A stretch of DNA of 64,000 bases from Paenibacillus sp. FSL R5-0623 (GTDB lineage Bacteria > Bacillota > Bacilli > Paenibacillales > Paenibacillaceae), in contig NZ_CP150233.1 of the NCBI RefSeq assembly GCF_037974265.1, forward strand, positions 4,278,001 to 4,342,000. The letters run 5' to 3'. Under the pieces are notes generated by a model. It did no database searches. It was not told the origin of the DNA and was given only the letters and a program-made list of their open reading frames with translations. A program made the translations under genes and the position numbers. This document shows positions 53,838 to 62,644 of the stretch, one piece after another. Numbering within the stretch: the stretch's first letter is position 1; each line of letters starts with the position of its first letter.

Positions 53838-54344
53838 TTAAGAGCTCCTATATTCTTTTCCTTTGGTAACATAACCCAGTGAAGTTCTGGACATCCGCTC
53901 CAGATCGGCATCAGTCAGCTCACGTATCACTTTGGCAGGTGTCCCCAAAGCAAGAGTATAGGGCGGAATTTTACTATTCTCAGTAACAACAGAACCGGCT
54001 CCAATCAGCGTATATTCGCCAATGTCGGCTCCATTCAGCAGAATGGCTCCCATGCCGATTAATGATCCTGTTCCAATACAACAACCATGAATGATCGCTG
54101 TATGTCCTACTGAAACATCATCTCCCACAATCAAAGGTTGATCAGTATTGACATGCCCGACAACGTTATCTTGAATATTACAGCGCTTTCCAATGATAAT
54201 AGGAGCCAAATCAGCCCGCAGGACTGCATTGAACCAGACGGAAGACTCTTCTCCCATTCTCAAATCACCGATCAGTTTTGCACCTTCAGCCATATATACC
54301 GAAGAGTGTAACTGAGGTTGTAGACCTTTGTATGGAATTATCAT
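53838..54344 (-). CDS. Gamma-carbonic-anhydrase-like hexapeptide protein
   Basis: 168 residues from ATG 54344 (AAGGAG 8 bases upstream; GTG 54353 touches that site). Left-handed beta-helix with repeated hexapeptides from residue 12 to about 140. Histidines in NVVGHVNTD and VSVGHTAIIHGC match the zinc ligands of the gamma-CA/YrdA family. Many such proteins lack proven carbonic anhydrase activity, so the enzyme role is tentative. The next gene downstream on this strand is the IDEAL protein. Confidence 0.85.
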   Translation of the reverse strand: MIIPYKGLQPQLHSSVYMAEGAKLIGDLRMGEESSVWFNAVLRADLAPIIIGKRCNIQDNVVGHVNTDQPLIVGDDVSVGHTAIIHGCCIGTGSLIGMGAILLNGADIGEYTLIGAGSVVTENSKIPPYTLALGTPAKVIRELTDADLERMSRTSLGYVTKGKEYRSS

Positions 54345-54388
54345 TATTATCACTCCTTAATTTGGGAGTGATTTTAACAACTTGTCCT

Positions 54389-55507
54389 TCACTTGTCAAA
54401 CATAATGGGTGTAATGTCTCCTGAGATGGAGCGACAGGATGCAGCAAGACGAGTGCCCCAGGCTGTCATTTGTATAGTCCGGCCTTCCTCATGTTCCCCA
54501 ATACGAACCATGCCAAGATGCAACATCATTTTAACAATTCTGTTATCATAGATGGTATCGGCCGTATCATAATAAAACGGCTGAATGAATGGACCGATCT
54601 GACGAAACAGCGACTCGGCAGTTGACCATTCTTGGGCACATTCGCCTGTCCAGTACACAATAGAGGACAGATTGGGAATAGCACCTTTATACAATCTTAA
54701 CCAAAACCTAAAAAGCTGTATCATTTCGGCTGTTTTCTCAGCCCCCAGCTTGTCTTCTCCAGCTGGTGATAGCTTCAGCGTGCCTTGCTCCTCACGAACC
54801 AGCCGATGGTGAAATGCATAGTCGTAGAGAAGTGCGAAACGATCCGGGTAATCCTTGAAGGAACGACCATATCCGAATCTCCATCCACCTTTGCCCACCA
54901 ATTCCTCACTAATGTGCAGGTGCTCCATAATCTGCTGTTGAGAGCGGCGGTACATCATGCCTTCAGCGTTAAGGGCAATCTCGTGCTGCTGGACAAACTG
55001 CAGGAACAACTTGAGATCATCCGCTAAGAGATGATACTCATCCCGATACATGGATGGTTCTGTTGTTTTGGTAATCCCTGCTCGCAGATGTGTGGATAAC
55101 ACATCCCTGAATCTTAGTTTCAGATCCTGGGGTACCTGATACAAATACCTGGTCTGCTGCGTTGTTCCATTGAACAACCATCCACTCTTATTGAAGCGAA
55201 CAATGAGATCACGCGGACTCGCGCCTGCCTCACTCTCCTTTTTGTCCATCGATTGACGGGCTATGGCAATGAGTTCTTCCATACCATAATACTGGCGAGG
55301 GTCAAACAACAAGTTGTTCAAAAAACGCTGATCTGCTTGATTCAGTTGACGTACCTGCTGCTCAAAAAAGGGTCTGCTGCCCAATGTAGTGAGAATACTC
55401 TGGATGAGTTCATGTTTGGAATTGGGCTTGCATTCACATTGGTAATAGTCTGCTATTCGATTAAGCTGGCCAATATCGGCAAAAGTAAGCATATCCGCTA
55501 GATTCAT
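54389..55507 (-). CDS. Uncharacterised 372-residue protein
   Basis: Not recognised with confidence. Counting from ATG 55507 (GAGGCG upstream; frame open to 55600), it is soluble, without signal peptide or membrane helix. The N-terminal SAP-like segment (ADIGQLNRIADYYQCECKPN, then SKHELIQSILTTL) and later winged-helix-like parts (DRFALLYDYAFHHRLVREEQ; IVKMMLHLGMVRIGEHEEG) suggest nucleic-acid or protein interaction. It resembles the non-catalytic N-terminal region of some XPB-type helicase proteins, but no helicase motif is present. Confidence 0.65.
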   Translation of the reverse strand: MNLADMLTFADIGQLNRIADYYQCECKPNSKHELIQSILTTLGSRPFFEQQVRQLNQADQRFLNNLLFDPRQYYGMEELIAIARQSMDKKESEAGASPRDLIVRFNKSGWLFNGTTQQTRYLYQVPQDLKLRFRDVLSTHLRAGITKTTEPSMYRDEYHLLADDLKLFLQFVQQHEIALNAEGMMYRRSQQQIMEHLHISEELVGKGGWRFGYGRSFKDYPDRFALLYDYAFHHRLVREEQGTLKLSPAGEDKLGAEKTAEMIQLFRFWLRLYKGAIPNLSSIVYWTGECAQEWSTAESLFRQIGPFIQPFYYDTADTIYDNRIVKMMLHLGMVRIGEHEEGRTIQMTAWGTRLAASCRSISGDITPIMFDK

Positions 55508-55717
55508 GGGTCCATCGCCTCGCCCGTTAACTACTTCGACTGCTGATTCGGAGCCTGAAATAGTTTGGTTTTGTAAACATCGTTGACGGAATTCCCACAA
55601 TCTAAACCTCTTTTTGGAAATCTTTTATGTTTTAAAACATACTATGCCTCAAGTTGGTCAATCAGAAGAAAAATGAGAGGTTTGAAATCATATAAAGTCT
55701 TATTTCCCCATAAAACG

Positions 55718-55752
55718 CAAAAAACAACCCAAGTTAGCTTACTCAGGTTGTT
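55718..55752 (-). terminator. Terminator of the histidine phosphatase gene
   Basis: AACAACCT pairs with GGGTTGTT (one G-U), and TTTTTTGCG follows on the minus strand. The TAA stop of the gene lies in the loop. Confidence 0.8.
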
Positions 55753-56338
55753 TCGCTGTGTCCAAAGACAGATGTCGTGTGCAATTATATAACAGCGGAC
55801 TCCAGTCATCACGTTCCTTTTCCAGGATCGTCAGTGACAGGTTTCCAATACGTTCTGTATAGCGATCTTTAAACAAGGCTGTTAACAGGTTGGCTAAGAA
55901 AGCTCCGTGAGTGACAATGAGTACGTTTTGGTCTGGATAGGCAGACCATAGATCTTCCAGAAACGCCAGTGCACGAATCTGGATATCCGCTATCTGCTCC
56001 TGCCCCAAATCTAATGTCTCCCAGGATTTGCCCCAGCGGGCAACCCGTTCTTCTGAAGTCAGACCTTCAATCTGACCAAAAGCCCTTTCTTTCAACCGTG
56101 CGTCCGGCTCAAGCAAAGGTACATTCAATAGCTTGGAGATAATCTCCCCTGTTTCCTGTGCCCGCGATAATCCACTTGTGATGATATAGTCCCATTGGTA
56201 TTCTTCCGCCAGCAGACGTCTTCCCAGGCGCTCTGCCTGTTCACGACCTTCTCCATTCAGAGGAATATCCGTCTGACCCTGTATACGGCCCGCCGCATTC
56301 CAGTCTGTAAGACCGTGACGAATAAGCCCGATTCGCAC
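55739..56338 (-). CDS. Histidine phosphatase family protein
   Basis: 199 residues from GTG 56338 with GAGGG 7 bases upstream. Phosphoglycerate-mutase-like fold with the phospho-His motif LIRHGLTDWNAAGRIQG, Glu in ERAFGQIEG and the second His in VTHGAFLAN. The cofactor-dependent mutase is longer, so this is more likely a phosphatase (PhoE/CobC/YhfR type). Physiological substrate not evident. It lies after the sigma/anti-sigma pair, 43 bases downstream. Confidence 0.88.
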   Translation of the reverse strand: MRIGLIRHGLTDWNAAGRIQGQTDIPLNGEGREQAERLGRRLLAEEYQWDYIITSGLSRAQETGEIISKLLNVPLLEPDARLKERAFGQIEGLTSEERVARWGKSWETLDLGQEQIADIQIRALAFLEDLWSAYPDQNVLIVTHGAFLANLLTALFKDRYTERIGNLSLTILEKERDDWSPLLYNCTRHLSLDTAKQPE

Positions 56339-56381
56339 TTACATCCCTCATTTCTCCACACGGCGAACGAAAGGTTATTAC

Positions 56382-57017
56382 CTATGCACTCGCACCTTGT
56401 TTGCGTTTATTCGTTGTTCGATGCATACGTCCAAGAGAAAATAACGCCATTCCTATTGCAAGTAAAGAGAGGGCCATCCAATACTGTGGATAAGCAGGTC
56501 CCATGCTCACAACAAAAGGTTCTATGATACTTCCTCTGTCCGCTCCAGTCATGTTGTACTGATACATTCCAGAGGACGATGGTCCGCTTCCGGCAACCCC
56601 TGTCTCCAGAATACCCGTAGCAACAACCTTGGTTTGCTCAGCTTCTGATACGTCTGGCTTAAACATTGCCATATACAGAAAGCTGCATAAAAAAATAGCC
56701 AGGAACGCGGCAATCCACAAAGACATATGCTTGCGGATCACAGCAGAGAAACGATTAACCTTTACCTCTTCCGGCAGAAGCCATGGAGACTCCGCGTAGA
56801 TCCGGTCCATCACGTTACGGTTCACTCTCTCTGCCTGTTGTTCTGTCACTGGAACCGGAATGCTGTGCAGCAAGATCTGAGCTTCTTCCCAGACCTCAAA
56901 CTGCTCGGAGCACTCATCACAACCAGCGAGATGAGCATGAAATGCAATCCGCTGAGGATGAGTTTCCGGCAAGTCCCAGACCAGTGCAAACAGTTCCTGG
57001 GCTTCATTGCAATTCAT
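56382..57017 (-). CDS. Zinc-finger anti-sigma factor
   Basis: 211 residues. N-terminal ZAS domain with His and Cys ligands in HAHLAGCDECSEQF, preceded by CNEAQELF; it would hold the sigma factor at the membrane. Two membrane helices: about 98-118 (SLWIAAFLAIFLCSFLYMAM) and about 180-198 (YWMALSLLAIGMALFSLG). The ATG overlaps the sigma stop by 4 bases, so the two are coupled. Release probably needs proteolysis, as for RsiW, but the trigger is unknown. Confidence 0.9.
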   Translation of the reverse strand: MNCNEAQELFALVWDLPETHPQRIAFHAHLAGCDECSEQFEVWEEAQILLHSIPVPVTEQQAERVNRNVMDRIYAESPWLLPEEVKVNRFSAVIRKHMSLWIAAFLAIFLCSFLYMAMFKPDVSEAEQTKVVATGILETGVAGSGPSSSGMYQYNMTGADRGSIIEPFVVSMGPAYPQYWMALSLLAIGMALFSLGRMHRTTNKRKQGASA

Positions 57018-57607
57018 CGGTTCTTCATCCCTTCATATGGCTCGTACACCGGTTCGAAGAAATAAGGTTCCAATTGAGTTTTTACGCTTGATCTTGCTCT
57101 GAATAATAGCGATTTCACAGAACTGACGCTCTGCCCAAGAATATTCGCAATCTCTTGGTAGTCTAGTTGATCATACTCGCGGAGTATAATCGCAGAACGT
57201 TGCTTCTCCGGCAAATTGTTAATCGCATCCCTAACCAGCATCACCCGCTCGCTACGTAGTACAGCATACTCCGGTGTATTCTCCGAAGGAGCAACGGGAA
57301 CAATCCCGCTCTCTTCAAGTGGGACATTTCCGCTGCGCTGTTTGCGAAGCTCACTCAGTACCGTATTTCTCGCAATGGTATATAACCAGGTTGAGAATGA
57401 GGCATCCACCTCACGGAAAGAGTGCAGACTGCGGAACGCCTTATAGAAAGTCTCAGAACAGAGATCTTCCGCAAGCAGCTCCATATTGGAACTTTTCAAC
57501 ATATGATATACGAAAGCCAGTATTTTACGCTGATAACGACTCATCAGCTCGGAATATAACTCCAGGTTACCTTCCTTGATCTCTCGAATCAACTGGGAAT
57601 CCGTCAT
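57014..57607 (-). CDS. ECF-family RNA polymerase sigma factor
   Basis: 197 residues from ATG 57607 (GGAGGGG about 10 bases upstream). Region 2 (KILAFVYHMLKSSNMELLAE, then FSTWLYTIARNTVLSELRKQ) and region 4 (LPEKQRSAIILREYDQLDYQ, then SVSSVKSLLFRARSSVK) are complete. It lies upstream of its own anti-sigma gene. An ECF-type promoter with the same -10 sequence as many SigX/SigM targets lies about 320 bases upstream, suggesting autoregulation. Confidence 0.92.
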   Translation of the reverse strand: MTDSQLIREIKEGNLELYSELMSRYQRKILAFVYHMLKSSNMELLAEDLCSETFYKAFRSLHSFREVDASFSTWLYTIARNTVLSELRKQRSGNVPLEESGIVPVAPSENTPEYAVLRSERVMLVRDAINNLPEKQRSAIILREYDQLDYQEIANILGQSVSSVKSLLFRARSSVKTQLEPYFFEPVYEPYEGMKNR

Positions 57608-57682
57608 TTGAGTGCGACCCCTCCTCGCCCATCCATGTGCTTCTCCCCGTTCGACTCTATCCATGTATTACCGAACAGGCAC

Positions 57683-57706
57683 AAAAAAGTTGCGGTTCTC
57701 ACCGCA
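57683..57706 (-). terminator. Hairpin with T run in the leader of the ECF sigma gene
   Basis: TGCGGT and ACCGCA pair around a GAGA tetraloop, followed on the minus strand by ACTTTTTTG. It lies 76 bases before the sigma start and would terminate transcripts coming from the promoter at 57925-57953 unless overridden. Confidence 0.55.
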
Positions 57707-57718
57707 TATAAACAGCGT

Positions 57719-57886
57719 TCAGGGCCATAACTGGCCTTCCCGCCAAATTCCCCTATGTAATGGCAATTTCCCCAACGTTTCTACATTAACAGTATTTATT
57801 GTACAACGGTCTGCATCATCCTGGCAAATCCATTGGTATCCACAGAACCCGACCTGACATTCATATGCGGTCATTTTCGCGTTCAT
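57719..57886 (-). CDS. Possible small Cys-containing ORF in the sigma leader
   Basis: 55 codons from ATG 57886 (or 51 from ATG 57874). The peptide has four cysteines within 20 residues (ECQVGFCGYQWICQDDADRC) and Trp near both ends. No good ribosome site precedes it, so this may be chance. It lies between the ECF promoter and the hairpin at 57683, the position of a leader peptide. Confidence 0.25.
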   Translation of the reverse strand: MNAKMTAYECQVGFCGYQWICQDDADRCTINTVNVETLGKLPLHRGIWREGQLWP

Positions 57887-57924
57887 GACTTCATTTTGCG
57901 CCTTTTTGGTAAGCCTTGCTTATA

Positions 57925-57953
57925 TAGACGGGCGACATACTGAAAAGGTTACA
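57925..57953 (-). promoter_or_regulatory. ECF-type promoter upstream of the sigma gene
   Basis: On the minus strand TGTAAC (57953-57948) and CGTCTA (57930-57925) are 17 bases apart, the pattern of SigX/SigM-like ECF promoters. It points toward the sigma gene at 57607. Confidence 0.65.
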
Positions 57954-58075
57954 GAAATGTGATATTTTTTTGATCTAAGGTATCCTAACAGATTAAGGAG
58001 GGAGATGTAAATAGAGGATGTAAGTTTAAATGTAACTATTAACATATCAATGCCTTTCCCATAACTTTTTAAGAC

Positions 58076-58160
58076 AAAAAAAAGACCGCTTACAAAAGCG
58101 GCCATTGCTCACGTGGAGCAATACAGTTATTGGATAGGAGTGGAGAGAAACCATACTGTA
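58076..58160 (-). ncRNA. Small RNA gene, about 85 nt, not previously annotated here
   Basis: Bounded by a consensus promoter (58189-58194 and 58166-58171) and a strong terminator, with no ORF between. Read on the minus strand it folds as three hairpins. Hairpin 1: TACAGT with ACTGTA around a C-rich loop containing TCTCTCCACTCCTATCC. Hairpin 2: ATTGCTC with GAGCAAT. Terminator: GGCCGCTT with AAGCGGTC, then eight Ts. The C-rich loop is complementary to Shine-Dalgarno-like GGAGUGGAGAG stretches, the usual way Gram-positive trans-acting sRNAs bind mRNA. Targets unknown. Confidence 0.75.
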
Positions 58161-58165
58161 CCCTT

Positions 58166-58194
58166 ATTATATGTATACGTTTTCATTTTGTCAA
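58166..58194 (-). promoter_or_regulatory. Consensus promoter of the small RNA with cre-like site
   Basis: TTGACA and TATAAT are exactly 17 bases apart. The spacer contains TGAAAACGTATACA (58185-58172), a cre-like sequence with one mismatch to the CcpA consensus, so glucose repression is plausible. Confidence 0.8.
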
Positions 58195-58301
58195 CACTTT
58201 CAGTAAAATTGTTTGAATTAATTATATCTTTCGGTAATTAAGGATAATACATCCTTTTTTTCGTGACTGAAAATCAAATAACATACTCCAATATAACCTC
58301 A

Positions 58302-58327
58302 CAAAAAAGAGGGCTTTCGCCCTCTTT
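58302..58327 (-). terminator. Terminator of the trp-hisC-tyrA operon
   Basis: AAAGAGGGC and GCCCTCTTT pair around GAAA, with six Ts on the minus strand, directly after tyrA. Confidence 0.9.
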
Positions 58328-58333
58328 CTCGTC

Positions 58334-59428
58334 TTATATCCACACTTGATAGCCTAAGGAATCCAATAACGTCTTGGCTCGTTCCATATCTTCTTCCTGA
58401 CGGAAAGACAGACGCATAATGCCCGGCACATCCACCCGGTTTTCGATAATCTCCAAGTTGCTCAAGTTGATATCATTCGCCCCAAGCTCAGTTGCGATCT
58501 TACCGATCATACCCGGTGCATCCTGGACATCAGTATACAGATCAAATAACGGCGAAATCATGCCTTTGCGTCGTTCTGGTAATATACTGCGGAACTCGCG
58601 GGCCTGACGGAATGCCTCCTCTATACCTTCACCGTTCTTATGTTCCAGCATATCCGTAAAGGCCGTCATCTGGCTATTCCAGTCCTTAAGCAAGCCCAGC
58701 AGTACATCACGGTTGCTAAGCAAGATATCTCTCCACACAATCGCGTCACTGGACGCAATCCGGGTAATATCACGGAACCCCCCTGCAGCCAGCATTTTAT
58801 ACAGTGGATTCGACTCATTATATTCGCGCACCTGATTCACCAGCGCAACAGCAATAACATGTGGCAGATGACTAATTGCCCCCACGATATCATCGTGCAG
58901 CAGAGGCTCCACACGCACGATCTGTGCCCGCGTATATGCAAGCAGCTCAGACAGCCTGCTGTAGGCTTCCTCAGGTACATGTTCTGAAGGGGTTAAGACA
59001 TAGTATGCATTCTCAAATAACACGGCTGAGGCCGCATCTACGCCTGCACGCTCCGACCCCGCCATGGGGTGACCACCAATGAAGTAAGCGTCAGTCAACC
59101 GCACATGCTCGGCACAAGCGGCAATGGAAGCTTTAGTGCTTCCTACGTCCGTGATGATACATCCTTTTTTCAATGGCAGCTTGGAGAGCTTTTCGAAATA
59201 GGATTCAAGCAAACCTACGGGAACGCACAAAAAAATAAAGTCGGCATCCTCTACCGCTTCTTCCAGAGAGAGCGTAGCATCATCCACTACACCGCTCGCT
59301 ATGTACTTGACCTTCAGTTCATCCAAGTGGGCGTAGCCCATCACGGTTACATCTGGCTTGCCTTTGAAGCAGAGCGCCAGTGAACCGCCGATGAGTCCTA
59401 CACCAATCATTGCAATTTTTAGTTTCAT
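58334..59428 (-). CDS. tyrA: Prephenate dehydrogenase
   Basis: NAD-dependent oxidative decarboxylation of prephenate to 4-hydroxyphenylpyruvate for tyrosine. 364 residues: Rossmann motif GVGLIGGSLAL at the N terminus, the catalytic region GGHPMAGSERAG, and a C-terminal ACT domain (about 295-364) for feedback by tyrosine. GAGTGAGG precedes the ATG. It ends the operon here; aroA, which follows tyrA in B. subtilis, is not present. Confidence 0.96.
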   Translation of the reverse strand: MKLKIAMIGVGLIGGSLALCFKGKPDVTVMGYAHLDELKVKYIASGVVDDATLSLEEAVEDADFIFLCVPVGLLESYFEKLSKLPLKKGCIITDVGSTKASIAACAEHVRLTDAYFIGGHPMAGSERAGVDAASAVLFENAYYVLTPSEHVPEEAYSRLSELLAYTRAQIVRVEPLLHDDIVGAISHLPHVIAVALVNQVREYNESNPLYKMLAAGGFRDITRIASSDAIVWRDILLSNRDVLLGLLKDWNSQMTAFTDMLEHKNGEGIEEAFRQAREFRSILPERRKGMISPLFDLYTDVQDAPGMIGKIATELGANDINLSNLEIIENRVDVPGIMRLSFRQEEDMERAKTLLDSLGYQVWI

Positions 59429-59454
59429 GGGTCCTCACTCTTTCATCGCCAGTA

Positions 59455-60555
59455 TTAAGGGCGTGCAACCGCCTTCTCAGCCAGCGTGTTCTCCAGTGCC
59501 GTGACAAATGCACGGTTCTGTTCTGATGTTCCGACGGACACACGAATGTAAGTTGGGTATACGTGGAATCCTGAGCGAACGATAATGCCTTGTTTGAGCA
59601 AGGATTGGAACGCATTTGCCGAAGGCATATTCAGGTCAACCATAATGAAATTACCCTGTGAAGGGAAATACGACAATCCGAGCCGTGTAAATTCATTTTG
59701 CAGGTAATCCCGATCCGTTGCATTCCGCTTCGAGCACTCTTGAACAAAATCCTGATCCAGTAGTGCGGCGGTTGCCGCAACCTGTCCAAAACGGGAGGTG
59801 TTAAACGGTTCACGTACACGGTTAATCAAATCAATAATTTCGGGACGTGCAATACCATATCCGATCCGAAGCGAAGCCAAACCGTAAATTTTGGAGAATG
59901 TCCGCAGGATGACCAAGTTCGGATACCGTTCGATCAATGGTATACTTTGCGGATATGCTTCGTCGGTTACGAATTCATAATAAGCTTCGTCCAGTATAAC
60001 CATCACATGAGCAGGCACACGGTCCATAAAGGCTGTAAGTTCCTGCTCGGAGATAATCGTACCTGTCGGATTATTTGGATTACACACCCATACTGCTTTG
60101 GTTTTGTCGTTAATTTGTGCGAGCATCGCGCTCAGATCATGCGTGCCATCTTTCAGAGGCACTTCGATGGACACGGCACCCTCAATATCTGCATTGCTTT
60201 TATATACAGAAAATGTCTGATCTGCCATGATGGTCTCGTCACCCGGCAAGAAGAAAGCTCTCGTGATCAAAGCAATAATCTCATCGGAACCACAACCAAA
60301 TATTAAGTTGTTCCGTTCAACGCCAAGATGCTTGGCAAGAACTCCCGTCAGCTCAACCGAGCTACCGTCTGGGTATATGCTTATATTAGTCATTTCTCTC
60401 GTAATGGCTTCCAGGGCGGCAGGAGAACTGCCGTACGGGTTTTCGTTGGAGGCCAACTTGATGACTTGTTCAAGCCCCAGTTCACGTTTCACTTCTTCAA
60501 TCGGTTTGCCCGGCTGGTACACAGGCAGATTGACAATCTGGGATTTCGGTTTCAA
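59455..60555 (-). CDS. hisC: Histidinol-phosphate aminotransferase
   Basis: PLP enzyme of 366 residues starting with TTG 60555 (GGAGG 8 bases upstream). The PLP lysine is in TFSKIYGLASLRIGYG, with NPNNPTG upstream of it. In B. subtilis the hisC gene in the trp region also serves aromatic amino acid transamination, and its place between trpA and tyrA suggests the same double use here. Confidence 0.95.
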   Translation of the reverse strand: MKPKSQIVNLPVYQPGKPIEEVKRELGLEQVIKLASNENPYGSSPAALEAITREMTNISIYPDGSSVELTGVLAKHLGVERNNLIFGCGSDEIIALITRAFFLPGDETIMADQTFSVYKSNADIEGAVSIEVPLKDGTHDLSAMLAQINDKTKAVWVCNPNNPTGTIISEQELTAFMDRVPAHVMVILDEAYYEFVTDEAYPQSIPLIERYPNLVILRTFSKIYGLASLRIGYGIARPEIIDLINRVREPFNTSRFGQVAATAALLDQDFVQECSKRNATDRDYLQNEFTRLGLSYFPSQGNFIMVDLNMPSANAFQSLLKQGIIVRSGFHVYPTYIRVSVGTSEQNRAFVTALENTLAEKAVARP

Positions 60556-60641
60556 CCCGACCGCCTCCTGTTATTGAAATAATGTTAGACACGAATCAGC
60601 GTGCAACTCACGTGTCCAAAAGATGTCCTTTCAGGACATCC

Positions 60642-61448
60642 CTATCCCTTTAATTGTGCCACAAAGTTGCGAATTTGCAACAGTCCTGCTGCACGCGTAT
60701 CCGGATTTTCAAGCAGAGGAATCGCATCTTCCACCTGACGAACAATGGCACTACCTACAACAACGCCATCGCAGATGCGGGAGAAATGTGCCACCTGCTC
60801 ATGACTGGAGATACCAAAACCTACCGCTACAGGGAGGTCTGTCAGGCTTTTCACCGTCTCAATGAAGCTCTCTACGCCATCAAAGAAAGAAGCTCTCTCT
60901 CCGGTTACCCCAAGGGATGATACACAATAGATAAAGCCACTCGCTCCCGTTACAATCCGCTCAATCCGTGCATTAGATGTAGGCGCGACAAGCGGCACCA
61001 GATGCACACCAGCACGATTTGCGCGTTCACGCATCTCTTCCGCTTCCTCAATCGGCAGGTCCGGAATGATCATGCCACTAATATCGTGTTTGACCAATTC
61101 ATCAAAGAATACATCCAGTCCTGTTTGCAATACCGGATTATAATAGGTGAACAGTACAAACGGCAGTTTCACACCTGCCTTGCGAGCTTTTGCAGCGGTT
61201 TCCATCACAGTACGAATGGTAATCTGGCTTTTTAATGCACGTTCGGAAGCACGCTGAATGACTGGGCCATCTGCAAGCGGATCGGAATAGGGAACACCCA
61301 GTTCCAAAATATCCGCTCCGGCCTGTTCAAGCTCCTTGATGATATCGATCGTTGTATCCACATCCGGGTCTCCCACGGTTAAGAATGGAATAAGTGCCGT
61401 GCGATTCTGTTGCTTCAATTGCTGGAAGGTCTGGTCCATCAGATTCAT
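60642..61448 (-). CDS. trpA: Tryptophan synthase alpha subunit
   Basis: Cleaves indole-3-glycerol phosphate to indole. 268 residues, TIM barrel: catalytic Glu in [14 protein letters not shown], and the phosphate site [10 protein letters not shown] and VVGSAIV. ATGA overlap with trpB. Confidence 0.97.
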   Translation of the reverse strand: MNLMDQTFQQLKQQNRTALIPFLTVGDPDVDTTIDIIKELEQAGADILELGVPYSDPLADGPVIQRASERALKSQITIRTVMETAAKARKAGVKLPFVLFTYYNPVLQTGLDVFFDELVKHDISGMIIPDLPIEEAEEMRERANRAGVHLVPLVAPTSNARIERIVTGASGFIYCVSSLGVTGERASFFDGVESFIETVKSLTDLPVAVGFGISSHEQVAHFSRICDGVVVGSAIVRQVEDAIPLLENPDTRAAGLLQIRNFVAQLKG

Positions 61449-62644
61449 CCCAAGTCACCTCCCGTGTATTTCATGATGGATTCTACGTCCTTGTCTCCAC
61501 GTCCCGACAGACAAATGACTACAATATCATCTGCTGTGAGTTCAGGCGCCAGTTTGACAACTTGAGCTACCGCATGTGCAGACTCCAGAGCAGGAATGAT
61601 TCCTTCCGTCCGACATAGGAGTTGCAGGGCATCCAGTGCTTCCTGATCCGTGATCGGGACATATTTTGCCCGTTCAATATCCTTGAGATAGGAATGCTCT
61701 GGACCAACACCCGGATAATCAAGTCCGGCCGAGATGGAATGAGCTGGCTGAACCTGTCCAAACTCATCCTGCAACAGGTAACTCATAGATCCCTGGAATA
61801 CACCATGTGTACCTTTGGTCATCGTCGCAGCATGATACTCGGTTTCGACCCCTTTGCCTGCGGCTTCAACACCAACAAGCTTCACATCCTGATCACCGAT
61901 AAATGGATAGAACATACCGATCGCATTACTTCCTCCACCAACAGCTGCTACAATTACATCCGGCAAACGTCCTTCGATCTCCTGAATCTGACGACGGGTC
62001 TCATCACCAATCACACGTTGGAAATTCCGCACCATCATCGGATATGGATGAGGACCAACCACTGATCCCAGCACATAGAATGTATCCTCCACATTGCTGA
62101 CCCAGTAGCGAAGTGCTTCATTACCAGCATCCTTCAGTGTCCGTGTTCCAGACGTCACCGGAATCACTTCTGCTCCAAGCAGCTTCATCCGAAATACGTT
62201 TAACTGTTGACGCTCTGTATCTTCTTCGCCCATAAATACTTTGCATTCCAATCCAAGCAATGCGGCTACGGTTGCCGTTGCAACGCCATGTTGACCTGCA
62301 CCTGTTTCTGCAATAACTTTCTTTTTGCCCATCCGTTTGGCAAGCAAACCTTGTCCAATGGCGTTATTAATTTTGTGCGCGCCTGTATGATTGAGATCTT
62401 CACGTTTCAGATAAATTTTCGGTCCGCCCAATCGGCGTGACAATTGCTCTGCATGATACAATGGCGTTTCACGTCCAGAATACTCGCTTAGCAGATAGTT
62501 CAGTTCCTTGTTGAATTCCTCATCTTCAGAGAAGTGGCTATATGCCTCCTCCAACTCAATAAGTGCGTTCATTAGTGTCTCAGGTACAAAGCGGCCCCCG
62601 AAGTGACCGAAACGCCCGTGTTGATCCGGCAATTGATGTGTCAT
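61445..62644 (-). CDS. trpB: Tryptophan synthase beta subunit
   Basis: PLP enzyme joining indole and serine. 399 residues: PLP lysine in [18 protein letters not shown] and GGGSNAIG phosphate loops. ATGA overlap with trpF and trpA. Confidence 0.97.
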   Translation of the reverse strand: MTHQLPDQHGRFGHFGGRFVPETLMNALIELEEAYSHFSEDEEFNKELNYLLSEYSGRETPLYHAEQLSRRLGGPKIYLKREDLNHTGAHKINNAIGQGLLAKRMGKKKVIAETGAGQHGVATATVAALLGLECKVFMGEEDTERQQLNVFRMKLLGAEVIPVTSGTRTLKDAGNEALRYWVSNVEDTFYVLGSVVGPHPYPMMVRNFQRVIGDETRRQIQEIEGRLPDVIVAAVGGGSNAIGMFYPFIGDQDVKLVGVEAAGKGVETEYHAATMTKGTHGVFQGSMSYLLQDEFGQVQPAHSISAGLDYPGVGPEHSYLKDIERAKYVPITDQEALDALQLLCRTEGIIPALESAHAVAQVVKLAPELTADDIVVICLSGRGDKDVESIMKYTGGDLG

